Below, piece after piece: positions 57,704-64,000 of a DNA stretch of 64,000 nucleotides. The position numbers were made by a program, and so were the translations under genes. The stretch is from NCBI RefSeq assembly GCF_000243095.1, contig NZ_AHJE01000035.1, positions 1-64,000 of the forward strand, read 5' to 3'. How positions within the stretch are numbered: position 1 is the first letter of the stretch; every line of letters begins with the position of its first letter. The notes beneath the pieces are model-generated. The model saw only the letters and a list, made by a program, of their open reading frames with translations, was not told where the DNA came from and ran no database searches. The stretch comes from Cupriavidus basilensis OR16. Lineage in GTDB: Bacteria > Pseudomonadota > Gammaproteobacteria > Burkholderiales > Burkholderiaceae.

Positions 57704-57767
57704 ACACAGCATCGGGACGATTGAAAAGCCCGCGCTCCACGCGAAGCCGGATCTGCGTTGCCGTGCG

Positions 57768-57793
57768 CCTCTCTCCCGCGTGCGGGAGAGAGG
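57768..57793. repeat. 12-bp perfect inverted repeat (hairpin)
   Basis: CCTCTCTCCCGC / GCGGGAGAGAGG with a GT centre, 65 bp after the shikimate-dehydrogenase stop. No T run follows. It may be an attenuated terminator or a short intergenic repeat of the lineage. The rest of the 315-bp gap (57704-58018) has pyrimidine-rich text but no gene. Confidence 0.6.
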
Positions 57794-58018
57794 CTGGGCG
57801 CTCGTTACACCTGCGTGCGAGACAACACCACGGGCTTCGCTTCAAGGGGCTCCTGGCTAATCCCCCCTACCCCTACCCTCTCGCCCCTGACGGGCCTGAA
57901 GGGAGGGAGAGACAGCCAAGCCGCCGTCACGGCGCGCGGCTTTGGCCTGTGCATCAGGTTTGTCGGCGGTCTGAGCCAGGTACAAGCCTGGCTGTTTTGC
58001 CGTCTGACAAGCACCGCG

Positions 58019-58416
58019 TTATCTGGCCGGCGCGCCCGCCAGTTTCGCGGCGATGAACTGCAGCGCCAGCCCGTACCCCTGGGTGCCGAAACCCGCCATC
58101 ACCGCCTCCGCGATATCCGACAGGTAGGAGTGGTGGCGGAACGCCTCGCGCTTGTGGACGTTCGAGATATGCACCTCGACGAAGGGGATGGCAACGCCGG
58201 CAAAGGCGTCGCGGATCGCCACGCTGGTGTGGGTGAACGCGCCCGGATTGATCAGGATAAAGCTGACACCCTCGGTGCGCGCCGCGTGGATGCGATCGAC
58301 GATGGCACCCTCTCCAGCTGGACGGCCTGCAGCCGCAGGTCGGCCTCGACATCGGCGAGCGTGGTCGAGCCGTAGATCTGCGGCTCGCGCGTGCCCAGCA
58401 GGTTCAGGTTGGGCCC
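58019..58416 (-). pseudogene. aroQ: Type II 3-dehydroquinate dehydratase AroQ, truncated and frameshifted
   Basis: The N-terminal strand and start codon are gone. The reading begins at [16 protein letters not shown] (active-site Tyr region) directly fused to a foreign 3' end. It continues to LRLQAVQLE, then the frame shifts, losing the expected QSNHEG motif, and resumes [29 protein letters not shown] in the other frame (only the core of this is cited as motif). The C-terminal half to [11 protein letters not shown] is intact, with [19 protein letters not shown]. AroQ interconverts dehydroquinate and dehydroshikimate. In this state it is non-functional. Confidence 0.8.
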
Positions 58417-58535
58417 GCGCTGCGCGCAGCTTTGGCGATGGCTTCAGTCAGGCGCAGATTCTGCAGCCCGTCGTGCACGGTGACAAGGGGCACGGCGGCG
58501 CCGCGGATCACGTCGCAGAAATGCGCGAGCTGGCC
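58404..58535 (-). pseudogene. C-terminal remnant of a Gfo/Idh/MocA-type dehydrogenase
   Basis: About 43 codons, QLAHFCDVIRGAAVPLVTV then [20 protein letters not shown], match the C-terminal helix region of Gfo/Idh oxidoreductases. Upstream codons to about 58800 do not resemble the family in any frame. The fragment abuts the truncated aroQ, as if a deletion removed the dehydrogenase body on one side and the intergenic space plus aroQ start on the other. In related clusters such an enzyme acts as quinate or shikimate dehydrogenase (inference). Confidence 0.6.
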
Positions 58536-58733
58536 TGGAAAGGCTTGAACCCACAAGCGGTCCTGGTCGTGCGCATAGGTCTTGAGCCACATGGGCTCAA
58601 CGTCACCTTTCTGATAGCGCAGACAACCCCAGCGAGGCCACCGCGCCCCTTGAACGGGCTCCGGATCCGGTCGCTCTTTGCAACGGATCGGGTGCCATCC
58701 CGCTGGTAGAAACCCGGCTTTTGGGCGTGCACC

Positions 58734-58767
58734 GCGCAATCTGCGCGAATAGCGCGCAAATTGCGCG
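58734..58767. promoter_or_regulatory. Two palindromes upstream of the MFS gene
   Basis: GCGCA-ATC-TGCGC at 58734-58746 and the 15-bp perfect palindrome CGCGCAAATTGCGCG at 58753-58767, centred 20 bp apart and 64-97 bp before the MFS start. They share the GCGCAA/TTGCGC half-site with 63478-63499. Likely operator of the local IclR regulator. Confidence 0.55.
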
Positions 58768-58830
58768 AATTTGCCTTGTCTGCGGTCGAGGGATCGCTTA
58801 ATTTCCAGGCAACAATGACTGGAGACGAAA

Positions 58831-60243
58831 TTGGCTACAACCCTCAATGACCGTGACCTACACGGCAAGCGCCAAACCAAGAAGGCGACCGCGAGCGGCT
58901 GGATCGGCTCGGCACTCGAATACTACGATTTCTTCATCTATGCGACGGCGGCGTCGCTGATCTTCCCCCAGATCTTCTTCCCCTCGGGCAACCCCAAGGT
59001 CGCCATCGTTGCTTCGCTGGCAACCTACGGTGTCGGCTATATCGCCCGGCCCATCGGCGCCCTCTTCCTGGGCCACTGGGGCGACACCCACGGGCGCAAG
59101 AACGTGCTGGTGCTGTGCATGTTCCTGATGGGCTTCTCGACCGTCGCAGTCGGCCTGCTGCCGACCTACGGCCAGGTCGGCATGCTCGCCCCGGTGCTCC
59201 TGGTTATCCTTCGCCTGATCCAGGGCTTCGCGGTCGCCGGTGAAATCTCCGGCGCCAGCTCGATGATCCTGGAGCACGCGCCGTTCGGGCGCCGCGGCTA
59301 CTACGCCAGCTTCACGCTCCAGGGCGTGCAGGCCGGCCAGATCCTGGCCGCCGCGGTCTTCCTGCCGCTTGCGTACTACATGCCGTCGGACGCGTTCAAT
59401 GCCTGGGGCTGGCGCATTCCCTTCCTGCTGAGCGCCTTCGTGCTGGTGGCCGGCTTCGTCATCCGCCGTGAAGTCTCCGAGACGCCAGCGTTTGCCAAGG
59501 AAGCCAAGGCTGGCGAAGTGGTGCGTTCGCCCATCATCGAAGCCTTCAAGTTCAGCTGGCGCGACATGATCCGCGTGGTGTGCATGGCCCTGATGAACGT
59601 GATCCCGGTGGTGGCCACAATCTTCGGCGCGGCCTATGCGGTGCAGCCGGCGTACGGCATCGGCTTCGACAAGAGCCTTTACCTGTGGATTCCGGTGGCA
59701 GGCAATATCCTCGCGGTGCTGGTCATTCCGATTGTCGGCAACCTGTCCGACAAGATCGGCCGCAAGCCGCCGATCGTCGTCGGCGCGCTTGGCTCGGGGT
59801 TGTTGTCCTTCGTCTACCTCTACGCCATCAGCATCCATAACGTGCCGCTTGCCATCGTGGCATCGCTGCTGATGTGGGGCATCGCCTACCAAGGCTATAA
59901 CGCGATTTTCCCGAGCTTCTACCCCGAGCTGTTCCCGACGCGCTCCCGCGTCTCGGCCATGGCCATCGCGCAGAATATCGGCACCGCCGTCACCGCCTTG
60001 CTTCCCGCGCTGTTCGCCACCGTGGCGCCTCCGGGATCGGCCAATATCCCGCTGACGGTCGGCGCGATCACCTTCGCCGTGACGATCGTTGCGGCCCTGG
60101 CGGCCCTGAGTGCCCGGGAAACCCACCGCATCCGCATGAGCGAACTCGGCGAGCCCAACGCCGTTCCCATGGACAAGCAGGACTACGACCGGCTGCGCGC
60201 CGAGGCCATGGGCGAGGCAAAGCTGGCCCGCGCGGCCACCTGA
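58831..60243 (+). CDS. MFS transporter, metabolite:H+ symporter type (shikimate-like)
   Basis: 470 residues from a TTG start with GGAG six bases upstream; no ATG lies near. Twelve helices; the MHS signature is present: YYDFFIYATAASLIFPQIFF, RPIGALFLGHWGDTHGRKNVL and GEISGASSMILEHAPFGRRGYY motifs. Closest known types are ShiA, KgtP and ProP. Position between dehydroquinate/shikimate genes and the operators points to import of shikimate, quinate or a related acid. Intact. Confidence 0.9.
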   Translation: MATTLNDRDLHGKRQTKKATASGWIGSALEYYDFFIYATAASLIFPQIFFPSGNPKVAIVASLATYGVGYIARPIGALFLGHWGDTHGRKNVLVLCMFLMGFSTVAVGLLPTYGQVGMLAPVLLVILRLIQGFAVAGEISGASSMILEHAPFGRRGYYASFTLQGVQAGQILAAAVFLPLAYYMPSDAFNAWGWRIPFLLSAFVLVAGFVIRREVSETPAFAKEAKAGEVVRSPIIEAFKFSWRDMIRVVCMALMNVIPVVATIFGAAYAVQPAYGIGFDKSLYLWIPVAGNILAVLVIPIVGNLSDKIGRKPPIVVGALGSGLLSFVYLYAISIHNVPLAIVASLLMWGIAYQGYNAIFPSFYPELFPTRSRVSAMAIAQNIGTAVTALLPALFATVAPPGSANIPLTVGAITFAVTIVAALAALSARETHRIRMSELGEPNAVPMDKQDYDRLRAEAMGEAKLARAAT

Positions 60244-60270
60244 ACGCAGCACGGCCTGGCTAGAGCGCAA

Positions 60271-60301
60271 AGAGCGCCGGTCCGCGGCGGACCAGCGCTC
60301 T
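60271..60301 (+). terminator. Strong hairpin after the MFS gene
   Basis: AGAGCGCCGGTCCGC against GCGGACCAGCGCTCT, 15-bp arms with one mismatch, 27 bp after the MFS stop. No T run follows, so termination is probable but not certain. Confidence 0.55.
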
Positions 60302-60504
60302 CTGAAGCCAGGTTCTCCCGCCGTCGCCCGTCACCCGTCACCTGCTTTCACCTGATGTCGGTGCGATCGCACGCACCCAAGGGGTGCCCATTTCCCCGAA
60401 AGCGCTGAAACACAAAAGCACGATTGAATGACGAGGCCCGTGCTTTAAAAAAAATCAATATCCATATTGAAATCCACATGAAAAGTATCTGGAGGAGTAT
60501 CGAC

Positions 60505-61566
60505 ATGAACAAGAAAGCCGCCGCCCTGCTCGTTCTCGGGAGCGCCGCCCTGCCTGCATTCGCCCAGCAATCCGGCGTCACCCTGTATGGCCTCATCGAC
60601 ACCACCATCCGCTACGCCACCCACGCGAACGCCGCCGGCAACAGCAAGTGGGAAATGACCGATGGCGAACTCACCGGCAGCCGCTGGGGCCTGCGCGGCA
60701 CCGAAGACCTCGGCAACAACCTGAAGGCCTTTTACATCCTCGAATCGGGTTTCAGCCCGGATACCGGCAGCAGCCAGCAAGGCGGCCGCCTGTTCGGGCG
60801 CACCGCGGTGATCGGCCTGGACGGCGATCTCGGCAAACTTGCGCTGGGCCGGCAATACACGCTCGCCCACGAAATCCTGTCCTCCTACGAGGCCATGGCC
60901 TTCGCCAACAACTCCATCGTCGGCTACCAGGGCGGCAACTACACCGGACTGCGCTACGACAACACCATCAAGTACATCAAGTCCTTCGGCGCGCTGCAGG
61001 CGGCGGCGGCCTATACCTTCGGCGAGGTGGCGGGCAGCATCAAGGCCAGCAACGCGGCCGCGGGCTCGCTGGTGTACAGCAGCGGCCCCATCGAAGTGGG
61101 CACCGTCTACCAGGTCACGCACGATGTCTCCTCCGCCTTCTTCGGCGCCGTGCCGGCCGCGCAGGCCAGCAAGCAAACCGTGTGGGGCCTGGGGGGTACC
61201 TGGAAGGCTTCGCGCGCGCAGTATTACCTGGGCTATACCAACAACCGCCTGGATGTGGCCGACTACCGCAACAACGTAGGTTATATCGGCACGCGCGTGA
61301 ACATCACCGAGGCCTTCAGCTTTATCGGGACCTTCCAGTACGACTGGCTCAAGCATGCCGGCGAGAGCGGCAAGCGCATGACCACCGCGGGCATGCTGGA
61401 CTACAACTTCAGCAAGCGTACCGACGTCTATGTGGCAGTGGATTACACCCACCTGAGCGGCGCCTGGATCCCGCTGAACAGCTCCCCGAACTTCAACAAC
61501 AGCGGCAATATGTTCGGCAACACGACCCGGCTGGGCTTCATGGCCGGCCTGCGCCATAAATTCTGA
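60505..61566 (+). CDS. Burkholderiales-type general porin (OmpC-like, 16 strands)
   Basis: 353 residues from MNKKAAALLVLG with GGAGGAG upstream; 27 codons of in-frame sequence before it are discarded. Signal peptide ends AFAQQSG; the mature start SGVTLYGLIDTTIRYAT, the ELTGSRWGLRGTEDLG strand, the GRQYTL segment and the final aromatic GLRHKF are typical of this trimeric porin family. It lies between a shikimate-type transporter and an AEC carrier and may admit aromatic or alicyclic acids. Confidence 0.93.
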   Translation: MNKKAAALLVLGSAALPAFAQQSGVTLYGLIDTTIRYATHANAAGNSKWEMTDGELTGSRWGLRGTEDLGNNLKAFYILESGFSPDTGSSQQGGRLFGRTAVIGLDGDLGKLALGRQYTLAHEILSSYEAMAFANNSIVGYQGGNYTGLRYDNTIKYIKSFGALQAAAAYTFGEVAGSIKASNAAAGSLVYSSGPIEVGTVYQVTHDVSSAFFGAVPAAQASKQTVWGLGGTWKASRAQYYLGYTNNRLDVADYRNNVGYIGTRVNITEAFSFIGTFQYDWLKHAGESGKRMTTAGMLDYNFSKRTDVYVAVDYTHLSGAWIPLNSSPNFNNSGNMFGNTTRLGFMAGLRHKF

Positions 61567-61640
61567 GGCGCGTAGCCAGACATAAGCAGGCAAGCAGATA
61601 AACAGACAAGAATACAGACAAGAATACCGACAAGACTCGC

Positions 61641-62600
61641 ATGTTCGATATCCTGGCGATCATCGCGCCAATCTACATCCTCATCCTGATCGGATTCGCG
61701 ACGACCCGCGCCGGGCTGTTTGCCAAGGCCGACATGCGCGTCTTCGGGAAATTCGTGATCAACCTGGCATTGCCGGCGCTGCTATTTCGCGCGCTGTCGC
61801 AACGCCAGGTTGGCGAGATTCTCAACGTCAGCTACCTGCTTGCCTACTGCGTTGGATCATGGGCGGTGATCGGCCTGGGTTATGCCTGGTGCCGGCACGT
61901 CAGCCGGCTGAATCCGGCTACCAGCGCGTTCTATGCGATGGGCATGTCGTGTTCGAACAGCGGCTTCATCGGCTATCCCATCGTCCTGTTGACGCTGGCG
62001 CCGGTGGCGGGCGTTTCGCTCGCGCTCAACATGACGGTGGAAAACCTGCTGGTGATTCCCTTCCTGCTCTTCATGGCGGAGCGTAAACAGGGCGGCGCCG
62101 GCCAGTGGCAAGCGTTGGGCAAAGCGCTGGCCCGGCTGATCTGCAACCCGCTGATCCTTGGCTTGCTCGCGGGGCTCGCGGTGTCGGTGCTTGGCTTGAC
62201 AGTGCCCGCGCCGGTCACGCGCACCGTCGATACGCTGGCAACCGCCTGCAGTGCGCTCTCCCTCTTTGTCATCGGCGGAACGCTGGTCGGACTGCCCATG
62301 GGTGGGCTCGGCTCGCGCATCGCGCCGATTGTCGTGGGCAAGCTGGTGCTGCATCCGTTGTGCGTTTTCCTGGCGATCACGACGCTGCCGATGCTCGGGC
62401 TGCCCGCGATCGATCGCTCGCTTGGCGCGGCGGCCGTGCTGATGGCGGCCATGCCCATGATGGGCATCTACGCCACCCTGGGCCAGGCCTACGGGCAGGA
62501 AGATTTCAGCGCGGTGACCTTGCTGATCACAACCATCGCTTCGTTCTTCACGCTGAGCGCCTTGCTCTTTTTGCTTGGCGCCTTTCACGCGCTCCCCTGA
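61641..62600 (+). CDS. AEC-family (auxin efflux carrier-like) transporter
   Basis: 319 residues, ten predicted helices. MFDILAIIAPIYILILIGF is the family start; GMSCSNSGFIGYPI carries the conserved mid-protein motif and MAAMPMMGIYATLGQAYG the C-terminal repeat motif. Bacterial members move malonate, malate and similar carboxylates. It is 74 bp after the porin in the same direction and so probably part of the catabolic set. Confidence 0.9.
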   Translation: MFDILAIIAPIYILILIGFATTRAGLFAKADMRVFGKFVINLALPALLFRALSQRQVGEILNVSYLLAYCVGSWAVIGLGYAWCRHVSRLNPATSAFYAMGMSCSNSGFIGYPIVLLTLAPVAGVSLALNMTVENLLVIPFLLFMAERKQGGAGQWQALGKALARLICNPLILGLLAGLAVSVLGLTVPAPVTRTVDTLATACSALSLFVIGGTLVGLPMGGLGSRIAPIVVGKLVLHPLCVFLAITTLPMLGLPAIDRSLGAAAVLMAAMPMMGIYATLGQAYGQEDFSAVTLLITTIASFFTLSALLFLLGAFHALP

Positions 62601-62642
62601 CACGCTTGCCGGGCGCAGTGGCGCCGGTCGGGCCAGCGAGCG

Positions 62643-63410
62643 TCAGAGCACCCGCATGATCGAGATCGCGGTGTCCTGCAGCACTTGCAGCACGCGCTCC
62701 AGCGCCTGCTCGGCGGTCTCGGTGCCGATCTGCATATTGACGCTGAGCGCGGCGATCACCTTGCCGTGACGGTCCCGCAGCGGCACGGCCACCCCCCGCA
62801 CGCCGATCTGCAACTGTTGCTCGACCAGCGCATAGCCCTGGGCGCCGGCCTTCCTGACCTCCGTGAACAGGCGGTCGTGCTGCATGATGGTGTAAGGCGT
62901 GTAGGGCGTGAGCACGCAGTCCTCCAGCCAGGCCTTGACTTTATCCTCCGGCTCCGAGGCCAGCATCATCACGCCGGCCGACGCCAGTGGCGCCGGCACG
63001 CGCGCGCCCAGCACGAAGCCGGTACTCATGACCCGGCTGGTGCCGGTCCGGCAGATGAACACCAGCTCCCAGTCATCCAGCACGCTCAGGTAAGCCGGCT
63101 CGCCAACCGCGGCGGTGATCTGCTGCAGGAAAGGCTGCACCGTGCGCGGCAAACGGGCGGAGTCGAAATAGGACCAGCCCACTTTCAGCACGCGCGGGCT
63201 AAGGCTAAACCGCGTGCCGTCGCTGGTGGTGTAGCCAAGGTGCTCCAGCGTCAACAGGTAGCGCCGCGCCGCGGTGCGCGTCAGGCCCGTCAGCTGGGCC
63301 GCCTGCGTGGGCGTCAGGCGCGGATGGTCGTTATCAAACGCCTCCAGGATCGCCAGGCCCTTCTCCAGCCCGGCAATCCAGTCGCGCCGGCTCAATGGTT
63401 CTTTATCCAT
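62643..63410 (-). CDS. IclR-family regulator (PcaR/PobR-like)
   Basis: 255 residues. Helix-turn-helix LTPTQAAQLTGLTRTAARRYL at ~33-53; the dimer/effector domain from ~80 includes YLSVLDDWELVFICRTGTSR and the VRGVAVPLRDRHGKVIAALSV signature end (core cited). The PcaR/PobR/CatR-like subgroup governs protocatechuate and hydroxybenzoate genes. It is divergent from quiC and is the best candidate to bind the palindromes repeated through this region. Confidence 0.9.
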   Translation of the reverse strand: MDKEPLSRRDWIAGLEKGLAILEAFDNDHPRLTPTQAAQLTGLTRTAARRYLLTLEHLGYTTSDGTRFSLSPRVLKVGWSYFDSARLPRTVQPFLQQITAAVGEPAYLSVLDDWELVFICRTGTSRVMSTGFVLGARVPAPLASAGVMMLASEPEDKVKAWLEDCVLTPYTPYTIMQHDRLFTEVRKAGAQGYALVEQQLQIGVRGVAVPLRDRHGKVIAALSVNMQIGTETAEQALERVLQVLQDTAISIMRVL

Positions 63411-63449
63411 AGTGGAAACCCTAGTCCCGAGCGACAGTCGCTCGCATTG

Positions 63450-63499
63450 GCGCGATTATCGCACGTCTACGCGCGGATTGCGCTTGTTGCGGTGCGCAA
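63450..63499. promoter_or_regulatory. Operator candidates between IclR gene and quiC
   Basis: GCGCGATTATCGCAC at 63450-63464 and the spaced palindrome TTGCGC-N10-GCGCAA at 63478-63499, in the 239-bp divergent gap. The same elements recur before the shikimate-dehydrogenase and MFS genes. Confidence 0.55.
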
Positions 63500-63649
63500 A
63501 CGGTCCTAACCTTGCTCTACACGAAGCGCGCGCTCGTCCGGACCATCGCCAAGCCCCACCCGCGCGCCCGGCGGCGCGGCAGTGCGAGGCGCGCGCATCC
63601 GCCTCCCCCTACCCAACCGATCACCCGAAGCATGCACGCAGGATTTGAC

Positions 63650-64000
63650 ATGGAACCCGCAGCCTGGCGCCACCCGAAATCGATCGCCACCGTATCGCTC
63701 TCCGGCACCTTGCCGGAAAAACTGGAAGCAGCCGCGGCGGCCGGATTCGACGGCGTCGAGATCTTCGAGAACGATCTGCTGAATTTCGACGGCTCCCCCG
63801 CCGACGTGCGCCGTATCGCGGCCGATCTCGGACTGGCTATTCCCCTGTATCAGCCCTTCCGCGATTTCGAGGCCATGCCCGACGCGTTGCGCACCCGTAA
63901 TATGGCGCGCGCGGAGCGCAAGTTCGACGTGATGGAGGAGCTGGGTGCGCCTATGGTGCTGGTCTGCAGCAATGTGCAGGGCATCGCCATCGACGATCCC
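63650..64000 (+). CDS. quiC: 3-dehydroshikimate dehydratase QuiC, 5' part
   Basis: 117 codons before the right edge, no stop. ATG at MEPAAWRHPKSIATV has AGGA six bases upstream; an in-frame ATG six codons earlier is possible. It is a xylose-isomerase-like TIM barrel: SIATVSLSGTLPEKLEAAAAAGFDGVEIFE is the first strand-helix unit (given as key segment VEIFEND), then LGLAIPLYQPFRDFE and the MVLVCSNV strand. These match dehydroshikimate dehydratase, which makes protocatechuate. Many QuiC have an HPPD-like C-terminal half, which cannot be checked here. Confidence 0.85.
   Translation, partial: MEPAAWRHPKSIATVSLSGTLPEKLEAAAAAGFDGVEIFENDLLNFDGSPADVRRIAADLGLAIPLYQPFRDFEAMPDALRTRNMARAERKFDVMEELGAPMVLVCSNVQGIAIDDP

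Overview
This 64 kb window is uniformly GC-rich and densely coded. It reads like chromosomal DNA of a betaproteobacterium of the Burkholderiaceae, most likely Cupriavidus or Ralstonia. The pointers are a hopanoid cluster, a Bug/TctC-type binding protein, a Burkholderiales-type porin and many IclR/LysR regulators; the genus is inferred. No rRNA, tRNA, CRISPR array, complete insertion sequence or replication origin was seen.

Layout. (1) 1-7 kb: hopanoid genes. The 3' part of an HpnN-type RND exporter and an MlaA-like lipoprotein (+) converge on hpnD, shc and hpnG (-). (2) 7-14 kb: gamma-glutamyltransferase with a divergent LysR regulator, a frameshifted PHP-domain lipoprotein, a DUF2501 protein and a chemotaxis receptor. 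(3) 14-32 kb: a cobalt/corrinoid island. A cobalamin riboswitch precedes a TonB receptor, a PepSY membrane protein and a NiCoT cobalt/nickel permease (+). On the minus strand lie an ExbB-like channel, a DUF2149 protein, a secreted membrane-anchored CobN-like chelatase (broken), CobW, cytosolic CobN and a ChlI-type ATPase. The ATPase gene ends on an A7 run, and in the -1 frame its ChlD-like extension runs into a PrlF-YhaV toxin-antitoxin module. (4) 32-38.5 kb: polysaccharide deacetylase, a possible small RNA, and mgtA-mgtC behind a long leader with two small ORFs. (5) 38.5-44 kb: a repeat- and C-tract-rich segment that supplies the promoter of a tctC / CoA-transferase / citryl-CoA-lyase-like operon, then a diguanylate cyclase and an IclR regulator. 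(6) 44-54 kb: an ECF sigma/anti-sigma pair with small exported proteins, and a tripartite RND efflux operon whose permease carries a 1-base frameshift. (7) 54-64 kb: a shikimate/quinate-type catabolic region (HPPD-like VOC protein, shikimate dehydrogenase, AroQ, Gfo/Idh remnant, MFS transporter, porin, AEC carrier, IclR regulator, start of quiC) joined by recurring palindromic operators.

How the genes work together. The island in region 3 combines outer-membrane uptake of a metal or tetrapyrrole ligand, inner-membrane cobalt import, a cytosolic cobaltochelatase, and a second membrane chelatase module of the HmuS-HmuU-HmuV kind known from heme de-metalation. This is the most unusual system in the window. 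Its membrane chelatase gene is disrupted by a visible 17-bp tandem duplication and a second lesion. Region 7 would take up shikimate, quinate or dehydroshikimate and convert it to protocatechuate.

A caution: at least six genes carry frameshifts or small deletions (PHP protein, membrane CobN, RND permease, a lipoprotein, shikimate dehydrogenase, AroQ). Either this strain is losing accessory functions or the assembly has indel errors in GC-rich tracts. The sequence alone cannot decide this.
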